Source: Branchiostoma floridae (Eukaryota > Chordata > Leptocardii > Amphioxiformes > Branchiostomatidae). Taken from it: a DNA stretch of 64,000 nt. Each line of letters opens with the position of its first letter. The first letter of the stretch is position 1. Shown here piece by piece: positions 32,101 to 42,100 of this stretch. The notes below the pieces were generated by a model, which did no database searches, was not told the origin of the DNA, and saw only the letters and a list, made by a program, of their open reading frames with translations. The stretch spans positions 6,186,255 through 6,250,254 of the forward strand of contig NC_049989.1 in the NCBI RefSeq assembly GCF_000003815.2, given 5' to 3'. The translations under genes were made by a program, and so were the position numbers.

Positions 32101-35100
32101 AATGCAATGGCTATTCACCGGTATCTGTCTTGTGTGTAATTGTGTCTTTGTATTCCCATTATATTTTCATAGCCCGTGCGCATCAGTGTACTGTACTGGC
32201 GAGAGAAGCAACCGGACACCTATGCCCTAAAGAAGGGTTTCCCTGTGTTTGTAGACCACACCATACCCCACAAGTATGGTCTTCCCAGCTTAGAGTATCC
32301 AGGAATATACAAGGTACCTAGAATCAGGGGCTGTGCTATGTTACCAACATGTCACTTTTAAGAAATCATTTTGTTACGGAAAGACCTCAACAGATAAAGT
32401 TTTATCCTAAAATTGTTGACAAATTCACAGTTTTACTGATGGCCAGAGGGCTCCATGAAATATGGAGGTATAGATTTTGGTGTGTCTGTCTGTGTGTCTG
32501 TCTGTGTGTCCGGATATTTGTGGTCACCATAGCTCTATAACCTCTGGATAGATTGTAATGATGTTTGGTGTGTGGATGGGGTTGGGAAGACGAAGGTCAA
32601 GGTTGATTTTGTGCTCTCTGGTGAGCGACCTGCAGCCAGAACTTTGATTTTTACCTTTGCCAGAATGGCTAAGGTTATGTTTTGGGCTTGTGAGTCTGTG
32701 TGTGTGTCTGTGTGTCTGTTAACAGCATAACTCAAGAAGTCTTGGATGGATCCCGATAATATTTGGTAGGTGGGTAGGGGTCGGGAAAACAAAGGTCAAG
32801 TTCAATAATGGGCCCCCTAGCGGCTTGCTAAGGTACTGCAGCAGAACCTCAAATTTTGATATCTCGTGTTCTGGACATGCTGTGATCATGATTTTTGAGT
32901 GGTAAATAGCCCTTGAGGCAGAGAGTAAGTGCTGTGAGTTTGGGCCCCCTAGCGGCTTTTTTGGAACTGCAGGCGCCGGTTTCCTTTCAAACTTTGGATG
33001 AGAATAACTCTACAACGTGTTGATGGATCGTCATGATTTTTGGTATGTAGATAGAATGAGTGATGACTTACATAATGGTATACTAATTATGCAAGTCAGC
33101 AGCTAATTTGCATAATTAATGAGGAAAAATTATAAATCCACTACATTCCATGATAGGACTTTCAAACTTGTCACATATGTAGCTGGGAAGGAGAGAAATG
33201 TCGACAGATATCAATTATGCAAATGATGACCTCATTTGCATAATTAATGAGAAAATATGAACATGTTGACGGATCATCATGTTTTTTTGTATGTAGGTAG
33301 CGTAAGTGAAGACCTACATAATGAGATAACAATTATGCAAATCAACAGCTAATTTGCATAATTAATGAGGATATTTGATAAATTCACTACATTCCATGAT
33401 GGGGCTTTAAAACTTGTCACATATGTAGCTGAGAAAGAGAGAAATGTCAATACATATTTATCATGCAAATGATGACCTCATTTGCATAATTAATGAGAAA
33501 ATATTAACGTGTTGACGGATCGTCATGATTTTCGGCATGTAGATAGCCTAAATGAAGACTTCTATAATGTGATACTTATTATGCAAGTTAACAGCTAATT
33601 TGCATAATTGATTAGGAAAAGTTCATAAATCCACTGCATTCCATTATAGTACTTTCATCAAAGTTGTCACATATGTAACTGAGAAAGAGGGAAGAGAGTA
33701 AGAGGTGTATTTAAAGACTTTGAAAGAGAATAAGTCAAGAATGGATCAAAGGATCATCATGATTTTTGGTATGCTGATAGCTTAAGTAATGCTTGATACA
33801 ATTTGATATCAATTAATTGTAAATTGGGATCTAATTTGCATAATAAATGCCAAAATTTTATAAACCAACTCCAAGCATTTAATTATAAAGAAAATGAAAT
33901 GAGTAATGCATTTGTCTACAGACATCATTCTACATAACAAACCTGGTTTATTTGGCAAAGGTATGTTTCATATCTATTTTCATATCTTTATTTTTGACCT
34001 TGACAATCTATTATCTTGATTTTTAGTGGCAGATAGCTTGTGATGTAAGGAAGAAGTGATGTATATTTTGGCCCCCTAGCAGCTTGCTGTGGAAGAGTAG
34101 GGGCATTCTGGTCAAAATCTTCCAAGGAGCATAATGGAACATAGCAACGACAGATTTCTATGATATTTAGCATGCATGTATCTTTGGCAGAGATGTACAT
34201 ATTGAAGTGCAAATTATCTTTCTCATTTGAGCAGATTTCTTTGGGTTAATGTTTTTATTCCAGATGTCTGAAATATATCTGTATGGAATGCCCAGTTGTG
34301 AATACCCTGGAAAATTTAAGGTTATTCTTTATTCTTGTTTATTGATATAACAACTATGCATGTGCAATAATGTGGTTTTATTCGGTGGTTATCCTGGGCT
34401 CGAAATACTGGGTGCATGTGCACCCAGGTGTACCCAAAATATTTTCTTGGGTTTATGTATGTAAAGATATCAAAGTGTAGTAGTATACATCATATTCTTG
34501 ACATCTAAGGGTTAGAAAGATAATAAAAATGTCTGTCAATAGTGTCATGGTACTTGTTTAAGAATTTGATAGCATATAACTATGTTTTGTTATTAGTTTT
34601 TTTCTGACATTCTACTTAAAGTGGTGCACCCAAAAAAGTTTTGGTGCACCCAATTTTTTAAGCTGGGTGCACCAGTGCACCTAATCCCAAAAATGAATTT
34701 TGAGCCCTGACATCTCATGGGGGCCAATGAAGCTACGGCCATTGTTTGGTTGCTGGAATTTTTCAGTTCTGTATTCCTTTTTCCCTTCCATTACTCACAT
34801 TCACACAGTCTGGATAGACTGACTGACACAGACACAGGACTCACACTCACTCATTCACTGGTTCATTGTTTGTTGTTCACATCGGGCGAGGGCTACACAT
34901 GCCTGCACACAGATGTGGGGACTTGATGGCAGCTCAACAGCAGCCTGTCTTTGAGGTTGTAGTTTTATCTAAAAAACAATAATTGTGTTTTATAAAAATC
35001 TTTCAGTGCTAACATGGCACGTGATGTTGGGATAGGGTAACATTTCAGTACCAAGGACAGGACTATATCAGGGGTGGTAGGGTAGTATCACATCTCAGTA

Positions 35101-36369
35101 CCATGGGCACAAAAGCTGTGGTGTTTGGTTGAATGGTTAGCCTACTCCTTATATATTCACCATACCTTTGTTCTGCTCCATACCTGCAGCTCTGCTTCCA
35201 CTCTGGTCCAGTGATTGATCCAGACAACAGAGATGGTGTGGCTGGTAGTCATGGCAACCAGGCGATTGTGAGGATGATGTGTGACTATGTCAGGAAACAC
35301 TTCCCTGGGTTAGAGAGTGTTCCAGCCATTCAGGAGTCCTGCATGTATACTGTAAGTTTTCTGTTTTATTTATTGATGTCCAATACATAGAATATATACA
35401 AATTTGATATAAAATGCTCATGTCAGATCACAGTGGTGTTTGAGTTTTGCTGACGGATTGTTTCTGAGATTCGCAATAGATTTCCTTTTTGCTTGAAGGA
35501 TTATTCCACTCCATATGTATGTGACACCTTTGTACATTGTTCAACCAGACATGTTCAGATAACCATCTGTATCAAAATTTGTATTCACACAGGAAAGACA
35601 ACCTCACTTTCTGATGTTTGATATGGAACTGTATTGAAAGCATTTGTCCCATGCATATTGAAAAAAATATATCTCTTTTCATCATTTACATTGTCATACA
35701 TTATTCTGACAGCTACAGTATATATTTATCCTGTGACTTTCGCTGTAGAACACCCCTGATGAAGACTTCATCCTGGATCGCCATCCACAGTACAGGAACA
35801 TCATCATAGGGGTTGGCTTCTCAGGTAATGCATCATGTCTTCACTTTGTACATTGCTCATCAAAAATCTTACACAGAATTGCAAACAGTTTTCATTGTCT
35901 GTAAATGTAACTTTTATAACAAGTCCAAATCCAGTCATGCTTGATGCTGGCAATCTTGAAATCTTTTGTCCACTCCTGCTGATTGCTACCCTGATGATGA
36001 ACTTCAAAAAGACAAGTCCATGCTTTCTAGTCTTAAGATTCCAAGCATTTTATGTGTGACGTTAGATAACACTGTGCAAAGCTTAGTGCATATGTCCTTC
36101 TACTTGACTCACTATTTGAAAGTTATAAAAACTGAAACACTGAACACCTGTTACGTTTATCCAACATTTTCTTACTGAAGTTACATAGAAAAGTCTGACG
36201 AGGGTTGTTAATTTGTTATGTTCACCTTACAGGCCATGGCTTTAAGCTGGCACCAGTGGTGGGGAAGTTACTGTGTGAGCTGGCTATGGACAAGCAGCCA
36301 TCTTACGACATGACACCGTTCTCTCTCAGCAGGTTTCACAACACCGCAACTCCTCAAGCCAAACTCTGA
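29155..36369 (+). CDS. PIPOX: Peroxisomal sarcosine oxidase / L-pipecolate oxidase
   Basis: Exons 29155-29259, 30106-30254, 30773-30986, 31467-31649, 32173-32313, 35190-35351, 35749-35824 and 36233-36369 join in phase to 388 residues, the usual length. The FAD-binding dinucleotide motif [10 protein letters not shown] is at residues 8-17, [16 protein letters not shown] follows, and Cys315 in QESCMYTNTPDE matches the family Cys that covalently holds FAD. The end of the protein, AKL, is a type 1 peroxisomal targeting signal. The enzyme oxidises sarcosine and L-pipecolate in the peroxisome, releasing hydrogen peroxide, and serves glycine and lysine breakdown. Intron 4 holds a MITE and intron 5 (2.9 kb) an octamer-rich repeat block and another element. 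The ATG at 29155 sits in AAAGATGGCGG, a good start context. Confidence 0.95.
31713..31973. mobile_element. MITE in PIPOX intron 4
   Basis: AAATAAAGAGACACTTTTTA plus CACAA at the left and the exact inverse at 31948-31972 make TIRs of about 25 bp; inner inverted blocks (GGTTCACATTGTACTGCAGG and its inverse) make most of the element foldback. Confidence 0.88.
32800..33720. repeat. Tandem, octamer-rich repeats in PIPOX intron 5
   Basis: About three copies of a 245-bp unit, itself made of two related halves, run from about 33010 to 33720. Each half carries ATTTGCATAATTAATGA (starts near 33106, 33234, 33352, 33480, 33598), and ATTATGCAAAT appears in between. The block follows GGGCCCCCTAGCGGCTTG modules at 32810 and 32942, which recur near 5436 and 34070. 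Confidence 0.8.
34395..34709. mobile_element. Inverted-repeat element with GGGCTCGAAAT / ATTTTGAGCCCT ends
   Basis: The ends are GGGCTCGAAAT and ATTTTGAGCCCT, and the inside carries several GGTGCACC-type palindromic words. It lies in PIPOX intron 5. A sister copy in the opposite orientation is at 37268-37630. Confidence 0.75.
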
Positions 36370-36501
36370 ACTATATTGTATAATGGGCAAAGTGCATTTA
36401 TCATTGTATATGTTACGTCAACTTCCTAACTAGTAAGTTTTGTGCACCTTTACTGTAAATTATTGATAAATCAACTCTTCTAGGATTGGTGAAAAATTAT
36501 G

Positions 36502-36507
36502 AATAAA
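36502..36507 (+). terminator. Polyadenylation signal AATAAA of PIPOX
   Basis: AATAAA lies about 133 bp after the PIPOX stop codon. Confidence 0.5.
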
Positions 36508-37267
36508 CCCATAACTGGATGCAAAAAAAAGAAGAAATCAGAGTGGGAAAAATGTTCCAAAGGGTATGTGGAGCAGTACTCTTTTACTGCGATAAATTCA
36601 AATGAAGTGAATTTTTTTTACATATATTTGATATGTGTACGTATCTTAGATGTATATTTATCCTCACTGACAATATCTGTGACAAATGCCAAATTCAGCC
36701 AGATAAATACTGTGTACAGTGTTGACTACCAACACAGATGAATTTTCATGCTTAACATTGTGTAAGAGTAACGTTATCTGTTTTATTGTATCAATAACTC
36801 AGGGAATACAAACTCTTGATTGGAACCAGGTTCCTGTGATCACAAGTTTTCTTCAGTTTTTTTTTTTTACTTCTGTTCTCACCAAACAGCTTTCAAAGTC
36901 TTTCAGAAAGAAACCTTATGTTGTATAATGTATGCTCTAATTTAAAACTAAGAATTCTTTGATTGGGCAATAATGAAGGCTCAATAAGATGTTTATGATG
37001 TTCTATAGCCATAGAACTGTTGATTAGAATGCAACAGAAAAGAGTCGTATATACAAACAGTATTTGACATTTTATACTTGTAATTATTGTTATTTCTATC
37101 AGTCATCATTTTGTTTAAAATTATCAGTCATATTTTTTTCCAATATTTGGATACAAAATTTGGATACAAAATACTCATATGACAACAAAATTTGGATACA
37201 AAAGGCTCATATGAGTTATGACAACGATAAGATTTCAGGGCATTTAATAGTTAGACATACAGTATCA
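36508..37267. other. PIPOX downstream flank
   Basis: AT-rich sequence without supported genes; a short direct repeat of AAATTTGGATACAAAA occurs near 37155-37205. Confidence 0.4.
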
Positions 37268-37630
37268 GGGCTCGAAATTCATTTTTGGGATTAGGTGCAC
37301 TGGTGCACCCAGCTTTAAAAATTGGGTGCACCAAAAAAATTTTGGGTGCACCACTTAAATTTTAGTACAAGCTGATGGCAAAACTTAGCTACAAGCTATC
37401 GAATTCTTAAACAAGTACCATGACAGACATTTTTATTATCTTTCTAACACTTTCTTTCTTTCACAAGAATATTATGTATACATGTGTACTAGTATACTTT
37501 GATATCTTTACATACATAAACATAAGAAAATATTTGGGTGCACCCTGTGCCCCCACAGAAAATAATTGGGTGCACAGCTTCAATTTTGGGTGCACCTGGG
37601 TGCACATGCACCCAGTATTTTGAGCCCTGA
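37268..37630. mobile_element. Second copy of the GGGCTCGAAAT element, opposite orientation
   Basis: It starts GGGCTCGAAATTCATTTTTG and ends CAGTATTTTGAGCCCT, the mirror order of the copy at 34395-34709, with the same GGTGCACC words inside. Confidence 0.75.
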
Positions 37631-37755
37631 GTATGATACACACACACGTGACAAGCGAGTGTACTTATAAAGACATAGTTTTTCTTCAGTTGCACCATAC
37701 AAGGTCAGTTGCTGTAACGTTAGTACAATGTATCTTTGACACCTGACATGTATTA

Positions 37756-38007
37756 GGCCACAGCAAGTAAATTTTATGAATGACATGTGTGCAAAAATAA
37801 TGAGACAGTGCCAAAAAAAAAAAAATGGGTAGAAAATCCAAGATGGCTTAATTTTCGAAAATAGGTATTCTCTACTATGTATGATTATTAGGCTACAACA
37901 CATGTTCCCGAAGAGGAATAAAAATTCTTGTTTTTTTTTTTCTTCTAAAATCAGGCAAAAATTAATGAGCGCGCTCATGTCATCCATAAGATTTACTTGC
38001 TGTGGCC
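37756..38007. mobile_element. 252-bp MITE with TTA target duplication
   Basis: GGCCACAGCAAGTAAATTTT at the left and AGATTTACTTGCTGTGGCC at the right are inverted ends; TTA flanks both sides. The GGCC start and TWA target match the 6868-7725 element, so the two probably use the same type of transposase. Confidence 0.85.
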
Positions 38008-38071
38008 TTATGTAGAGTGTAGGAGCTATAATACAGCCGGATACCAGGCTAGTTTCTAATAGAAAAGCACA

Positions 38072-38722
38072 TTATTGTAGGCCAGACTTGTCCCGTAGCT
38101 GCTTGACGAGAATGTCCACACATCTGTCCATCATGGTCGCAACCACTTCCTCCTCCTCTCGACTGAAACGACCGAGAACATAGGAGGTCACTTTTTCTCT
38201 CGCTGCCGGTCGCCCAATCCCGACTCGTACCCTTCTCATAGCCGTGGAATTTAGACAACTTATGGCCGAACGAACTCCGTTGTGTCCCCTAGCCGAGCCC
38301 CCTTCCTTCAGCACACACGACCCAAGGGGCTTGTCCAAGTCGTCGTGAACCAAAATGACGTCTTCTGGCTTTACCTGGAATCTTCTGACGGTCTTGGCAA
38401 CACTTTCGCCGTTCACATTCATGAACGCCCGTGGTTTCAGGACAACAACACTGTGTTTATCAAGGGTTGTAGTTGCGACGTCGCCACCACAGTCTCTTGC
38501 TCTTCTCCACTGCATGTTGTAGTATTCAGCCAGCTTGTCCACCACCCTCATCCCCACGCTGTGCCTTGTGTCAGGCATACTGTAGTTACCCAGGCCAACA
38601 ATGACCGTCCTTGTGGGATTCTGAAGCACCGCTGTGCTGACAGACTCAGGCATCGTCGGGGCGCCCAGTCTGAAACGAATATCGCTAAAAACTTGCCTGA
38701 GAGCGCGGTATAAAGTCACCAT
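38072..38722 (-). CDS. PTRH1: Peptidyl-tRNA hydrolase 1
   Basis: An intronless 216-residue frame of the bacterial-type Pth family. Family active-site positions are present: Asn46 in VGLGN, His54 in DTRHSVGM, Asn102 in AFMNVNGES, Asp127 in VHDDLD and Asn148 in ARGHNGVRS. The enzyme frees tRNA from peptidyl-tRNA that drops off ribosomes; an N-terminal basic, amphipathic stretch (MVTLYRALRQVFSDIRFRLG) suggests import into mitochondria. The frame stays open upstream to another ATG at 38971, which would add 83 residues; the ATG at 38722 is chosen because it gives the usual family length. His is followed by Ser where many members have Asn. Confidence 0.93.
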   Translation of the reverse strand: MVTLYRALRQVFSDIRFRLGAPTMPESVSTAVLQNPTRTVIVGLGNYSMPDTRHSVGMRVVDKLAEYYNMQWRRARDCGGDVATTTLDKHSVVVLKPRAFMNVNGESVAKTVRRFQVKPEDVILVHDDLDKPLGSCVLKEGGSARGHNGVRSAISCLNSTAMRRVRVGIGRPAAREKVTSYVLGRFSREEEEVVATMMDRCVDILVKQLRDKSGLQ

Positions 38723-39118
38723 CGCCGAGAATCCTCGAATGTTGACCAGTGATGACGAAAGAAACAACGAAGGTTCATGTTCAGGGGTCTGTCTTACTGG
38801 TACTGACGCAATGTTAGCCACACGTGCGAAGGAATCACTTCCGGGGCAGCAGAACACAGTATTTATGCGCGACCCCCGGGTACATAAAGTAGTACGGATA
38901 AATAAACCTTGGATAAAACTTGTTGAAGGGAAGGTAGAAAACCTTATTTGAGAGGCAGCCAGATATGACATGTGCTGCGTGTTCAAGGAAGGTGTCGACT
39001 TTGAGACTGTATGATTTGGATTGTGAAAGTTTTCTATTTCGCGTATAAATGCGCCCCATGACCCGACCCAACTGCCTTTCTAGTGTGAGCCGGCTGCAGT
39101 TATTTGACCTCCGCAGAG
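38723..39118. other. PTRH1 5' flank and left border of the tandem array
   Basis: An open frame continuing upstream from PTRH1 may be an extended N-terminus or leader. The sequence up to CTCCGCAGAG at 39118 is unique; the array begins at the next base. Confidence 0.5.
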
Positions 39119-42100
39119 AAATTTGTCAATTCTCAAGTTCAGGGGGGTGACAGGGCAAATTTCAGTATTTCCGGACTTGCGCAGATGACCCAGTTTTAGT
39201 GCCCTCAGAATGCTTAGGTAGGCTTGGCAAAAGTGGCTGTAAAATTGTTTTTCTTGGGATATGTTTGGATTTTGGAGGTGCATATTATAGGTAAGGGTTG
39301 TAGCTTCTATATCATGTTGAAAAAACAGATTTTTAGTGATATTTGTGGCTGCAGTAGGCCTTAGAAGTTAGGTGTTTTGGTGTTGTTTACATGCAGTGAA
39401 AGGGGGTGAAAAGGTCTCCCACCGATGTTTTGACGGCATATAATATAATTCCGCCGTAAATTTTTTCCTTTTTTTGTCGCTAAATTACTCTTCAGAGGTC
39501 GGACAACCATGCCAATGTGAGTTTTTCATGTTCTAAAAGTCAGATAGGTGATTTTTGACAGCCTCTTTCTCCCATGATTCCCATTGTTAAGAATATGTAT
39601 ATGAAATACCGAAATGCAGCCTGCATGCGTTAGTCAGGGTATTCAAGTTCAATATTGGCAGGTGTCAAGACACTTCAAGTGATGCGGGAAGGGTTGTCAA
39701 GCATCGTCACAAGTTTAAAAGACTTCACGGAGACCCTACCCCTAGGATTGGTCCCCAGGGAGCACAGGTGTCAGGAGGCCTGTGGTAAGGTTTGTGGCTT
39801 TGATTAGACTTCATATCGCTTGGCAAAAAGTGACACAAACAGAGGAAAATGGTAAAATCTGCTCACCCTGTCACAAGGAGACTACTCTCCATCAATTTAG
39901 ACACCAAAATTTGTATCTAAATGCTGTTGAACCACACTTTGGAGCAGATACTGGGAGTGCACAGAATGGGGGGGGGGGGTGTAGGTGTGCCCTTGGGGGC
40001 TTATATGTCCTCGGGGGCTAATGTGTTCCCCCCAATTGGTTATGTGGGCAATAGAAAGGATTTACCTTACTCAACTAAATGAAATTTATTAAGAAATTCT
40101 GCCATTTTAGTGTTTTGGGGGCTGATTTCGTACTTTCTGTACCTTTTATTGACAATGCAATATGTACTATCATAAAATGCTTCAAAGTCTAACCTGAGCG
40201 CTTTTCAATACAACTTTTAGTTGTGCAAATGGTTAGAGACTACTCTCCTTATGCTAGAAAGATCAATTTTTAACTTTTTCTTCAGTTTGTGTCACTTTTT
40301 GGTGAATGCTATGGCGCCTATCAAATGCATCAGACCACTGCCAAAGCCTTGAGGAAAGTCCTCTGACACCTGCCATGAGATCTACTCCCCTGGGACCATT
40401 CTTGGTCAGAAAGCTTTGAAAGTTGGGATATTGTTTGACAACTCTTACCCGCATCATGCGAAATGATTGAAATTTGTCAATTCTCAAGTTCAGGGGGGTG
40501 ACAGGGCAAATTTCAGTATTTCCGGACTTGCGCAGATGACCCAGTTTTAGTGCCCTCAGAATGCTTAGGTAGGCTTGGCAAAAGTGGCTGTAAAATTGTT
40601 TTTCTTGGGATATGTTTGGATTTTGGAGGTGCATATTATAGGTAAGGGTTGTAGCTTCTATATCATGTTGAAAAAACAGATTTTTAGTGATATTTGTGGC
40701 TGCAGTAGGCCTTAGAAGTTAGGTGTTTTGGTGTTGTTTACATGCAGTGAAAGGGGGTGAAAAGGTCTCCCACCGATGTTTTGACGGCATATAATATAAT
40801 TCCGCCGTAAATTTTTTCCTTTTTTTGTCGCTAAATTACTCTTCAGAGGTCGGACAACCATGCCAATGTGAGTTTTTCATGTTCTAAAAGTCAGATAGGT
40901 GATTTTTGACAGCCTCTTTCTCCCATGATTCCCATTGTTAAGAATATGTATATGAAATACCGAAATGCAGCCTGCATGCGTTAGGCAGGGTATTCAAGTT
41001 CAATATTGGCAGGTGTCAAGACACTTCAAGTGATGCGGGAAGGGTTGTCAAGCATCGTCACAAGTTTAAAAGACTTCACGGAGACCCTACCCCTAGGATT
41101 GGTCCCCAGGGAGCACAGGTGTCAGGAGGCCTGTGGTAAGGTTTGTGGCTTTGATTAGACTTCATATCGCTTGGCAAAAAGTGACACAAACAGAGGAAAA
41201 TGGTAAAATCTGCTCACCCTGTCACAAGGAGACTACTCTCCATCAATTTAGACACCAAAATTTGTATCTAAATGCTGTTGAACCACACTTTGGAGCAGAT
41301 ACTGGGAGTGCACAGAATGGGGGGGGGGGGTGTAGGTGTGCCCTTGGGGGCTTATATGTCCTCGGGGGCTAATGTGTTCCCCCCAATTGGTTATGTGGGC
41401 AATAGAAAGGATTTACCTTACTCAACTAAATGAAATTTATTAAGAAATTCTGCCATTTTAGTGTTTTGGGGGCTGATTTCGTACTTTCTGTACCTTTTAT
41501 TGACAATGCAATATGTACTATCATAAAATGCTTCAAAGTCTAACCTGAGCGCTTTTCAATACAACTTTTAGTTGTGCAAATGGTTAGAGACTACTCTCCT
41601 TATGCTAGAAAGATCAATTTTTAACTTTTTCTTCAGTTTGTGTCACTTTTTGGTGAATGCTATGGCGCCTATCAAATGCATCAGACCACTGCCAAAGCCT
41701 TGAGGAAAGTCCTCTGACACCTGCCATGAGATCTACTCCCCTGGGACCATTCTTGGTCAGAAAGCTTTGAAAGTTGGGATATTGTTTGACAACTCTTACC
41801 CGCATCATGCGAAATGATTGAAATTTGTCAATTCTCAAGTTCAGGGGGGTGACAGGGCAAATTTCAGTATTTCCGGACTTGCGCAGATGACCCAGTTTTA
41901 GTGCCCTCAGAATCCTTTTGGCCATTTTTAAGGGTTTTTGGGGGGCGGGATTTTCGTACCTTTTCTGTACCTTTTTATTGGACAATGCAATATGTACTAT
42001 CCATAAAATGCTTCAAAGTCTAACCTGAGCGCTTTTCAATACAACTTTTAGTTTGTGATTTTTAGTGATATTTGTGGCCGCCAGTAGGCTTAGAATTAGG

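Noticed and set aside
39782-40021. 79-codon plus-strand frame repeated in every array unit
   Set aside because: It is kept only because the units are nearly identical; it has no recognisable domain, and its end lies in a G-run whose length varies and shifts the frame in copy 4. It is described with the array and not called as a gene.
40263-40634. 123-codon minus-strand frame repeated in the array
   Set aside because: No domain, no start context, and the frame overlaps the inverted arm; conservation between copies reflects recent duplication.
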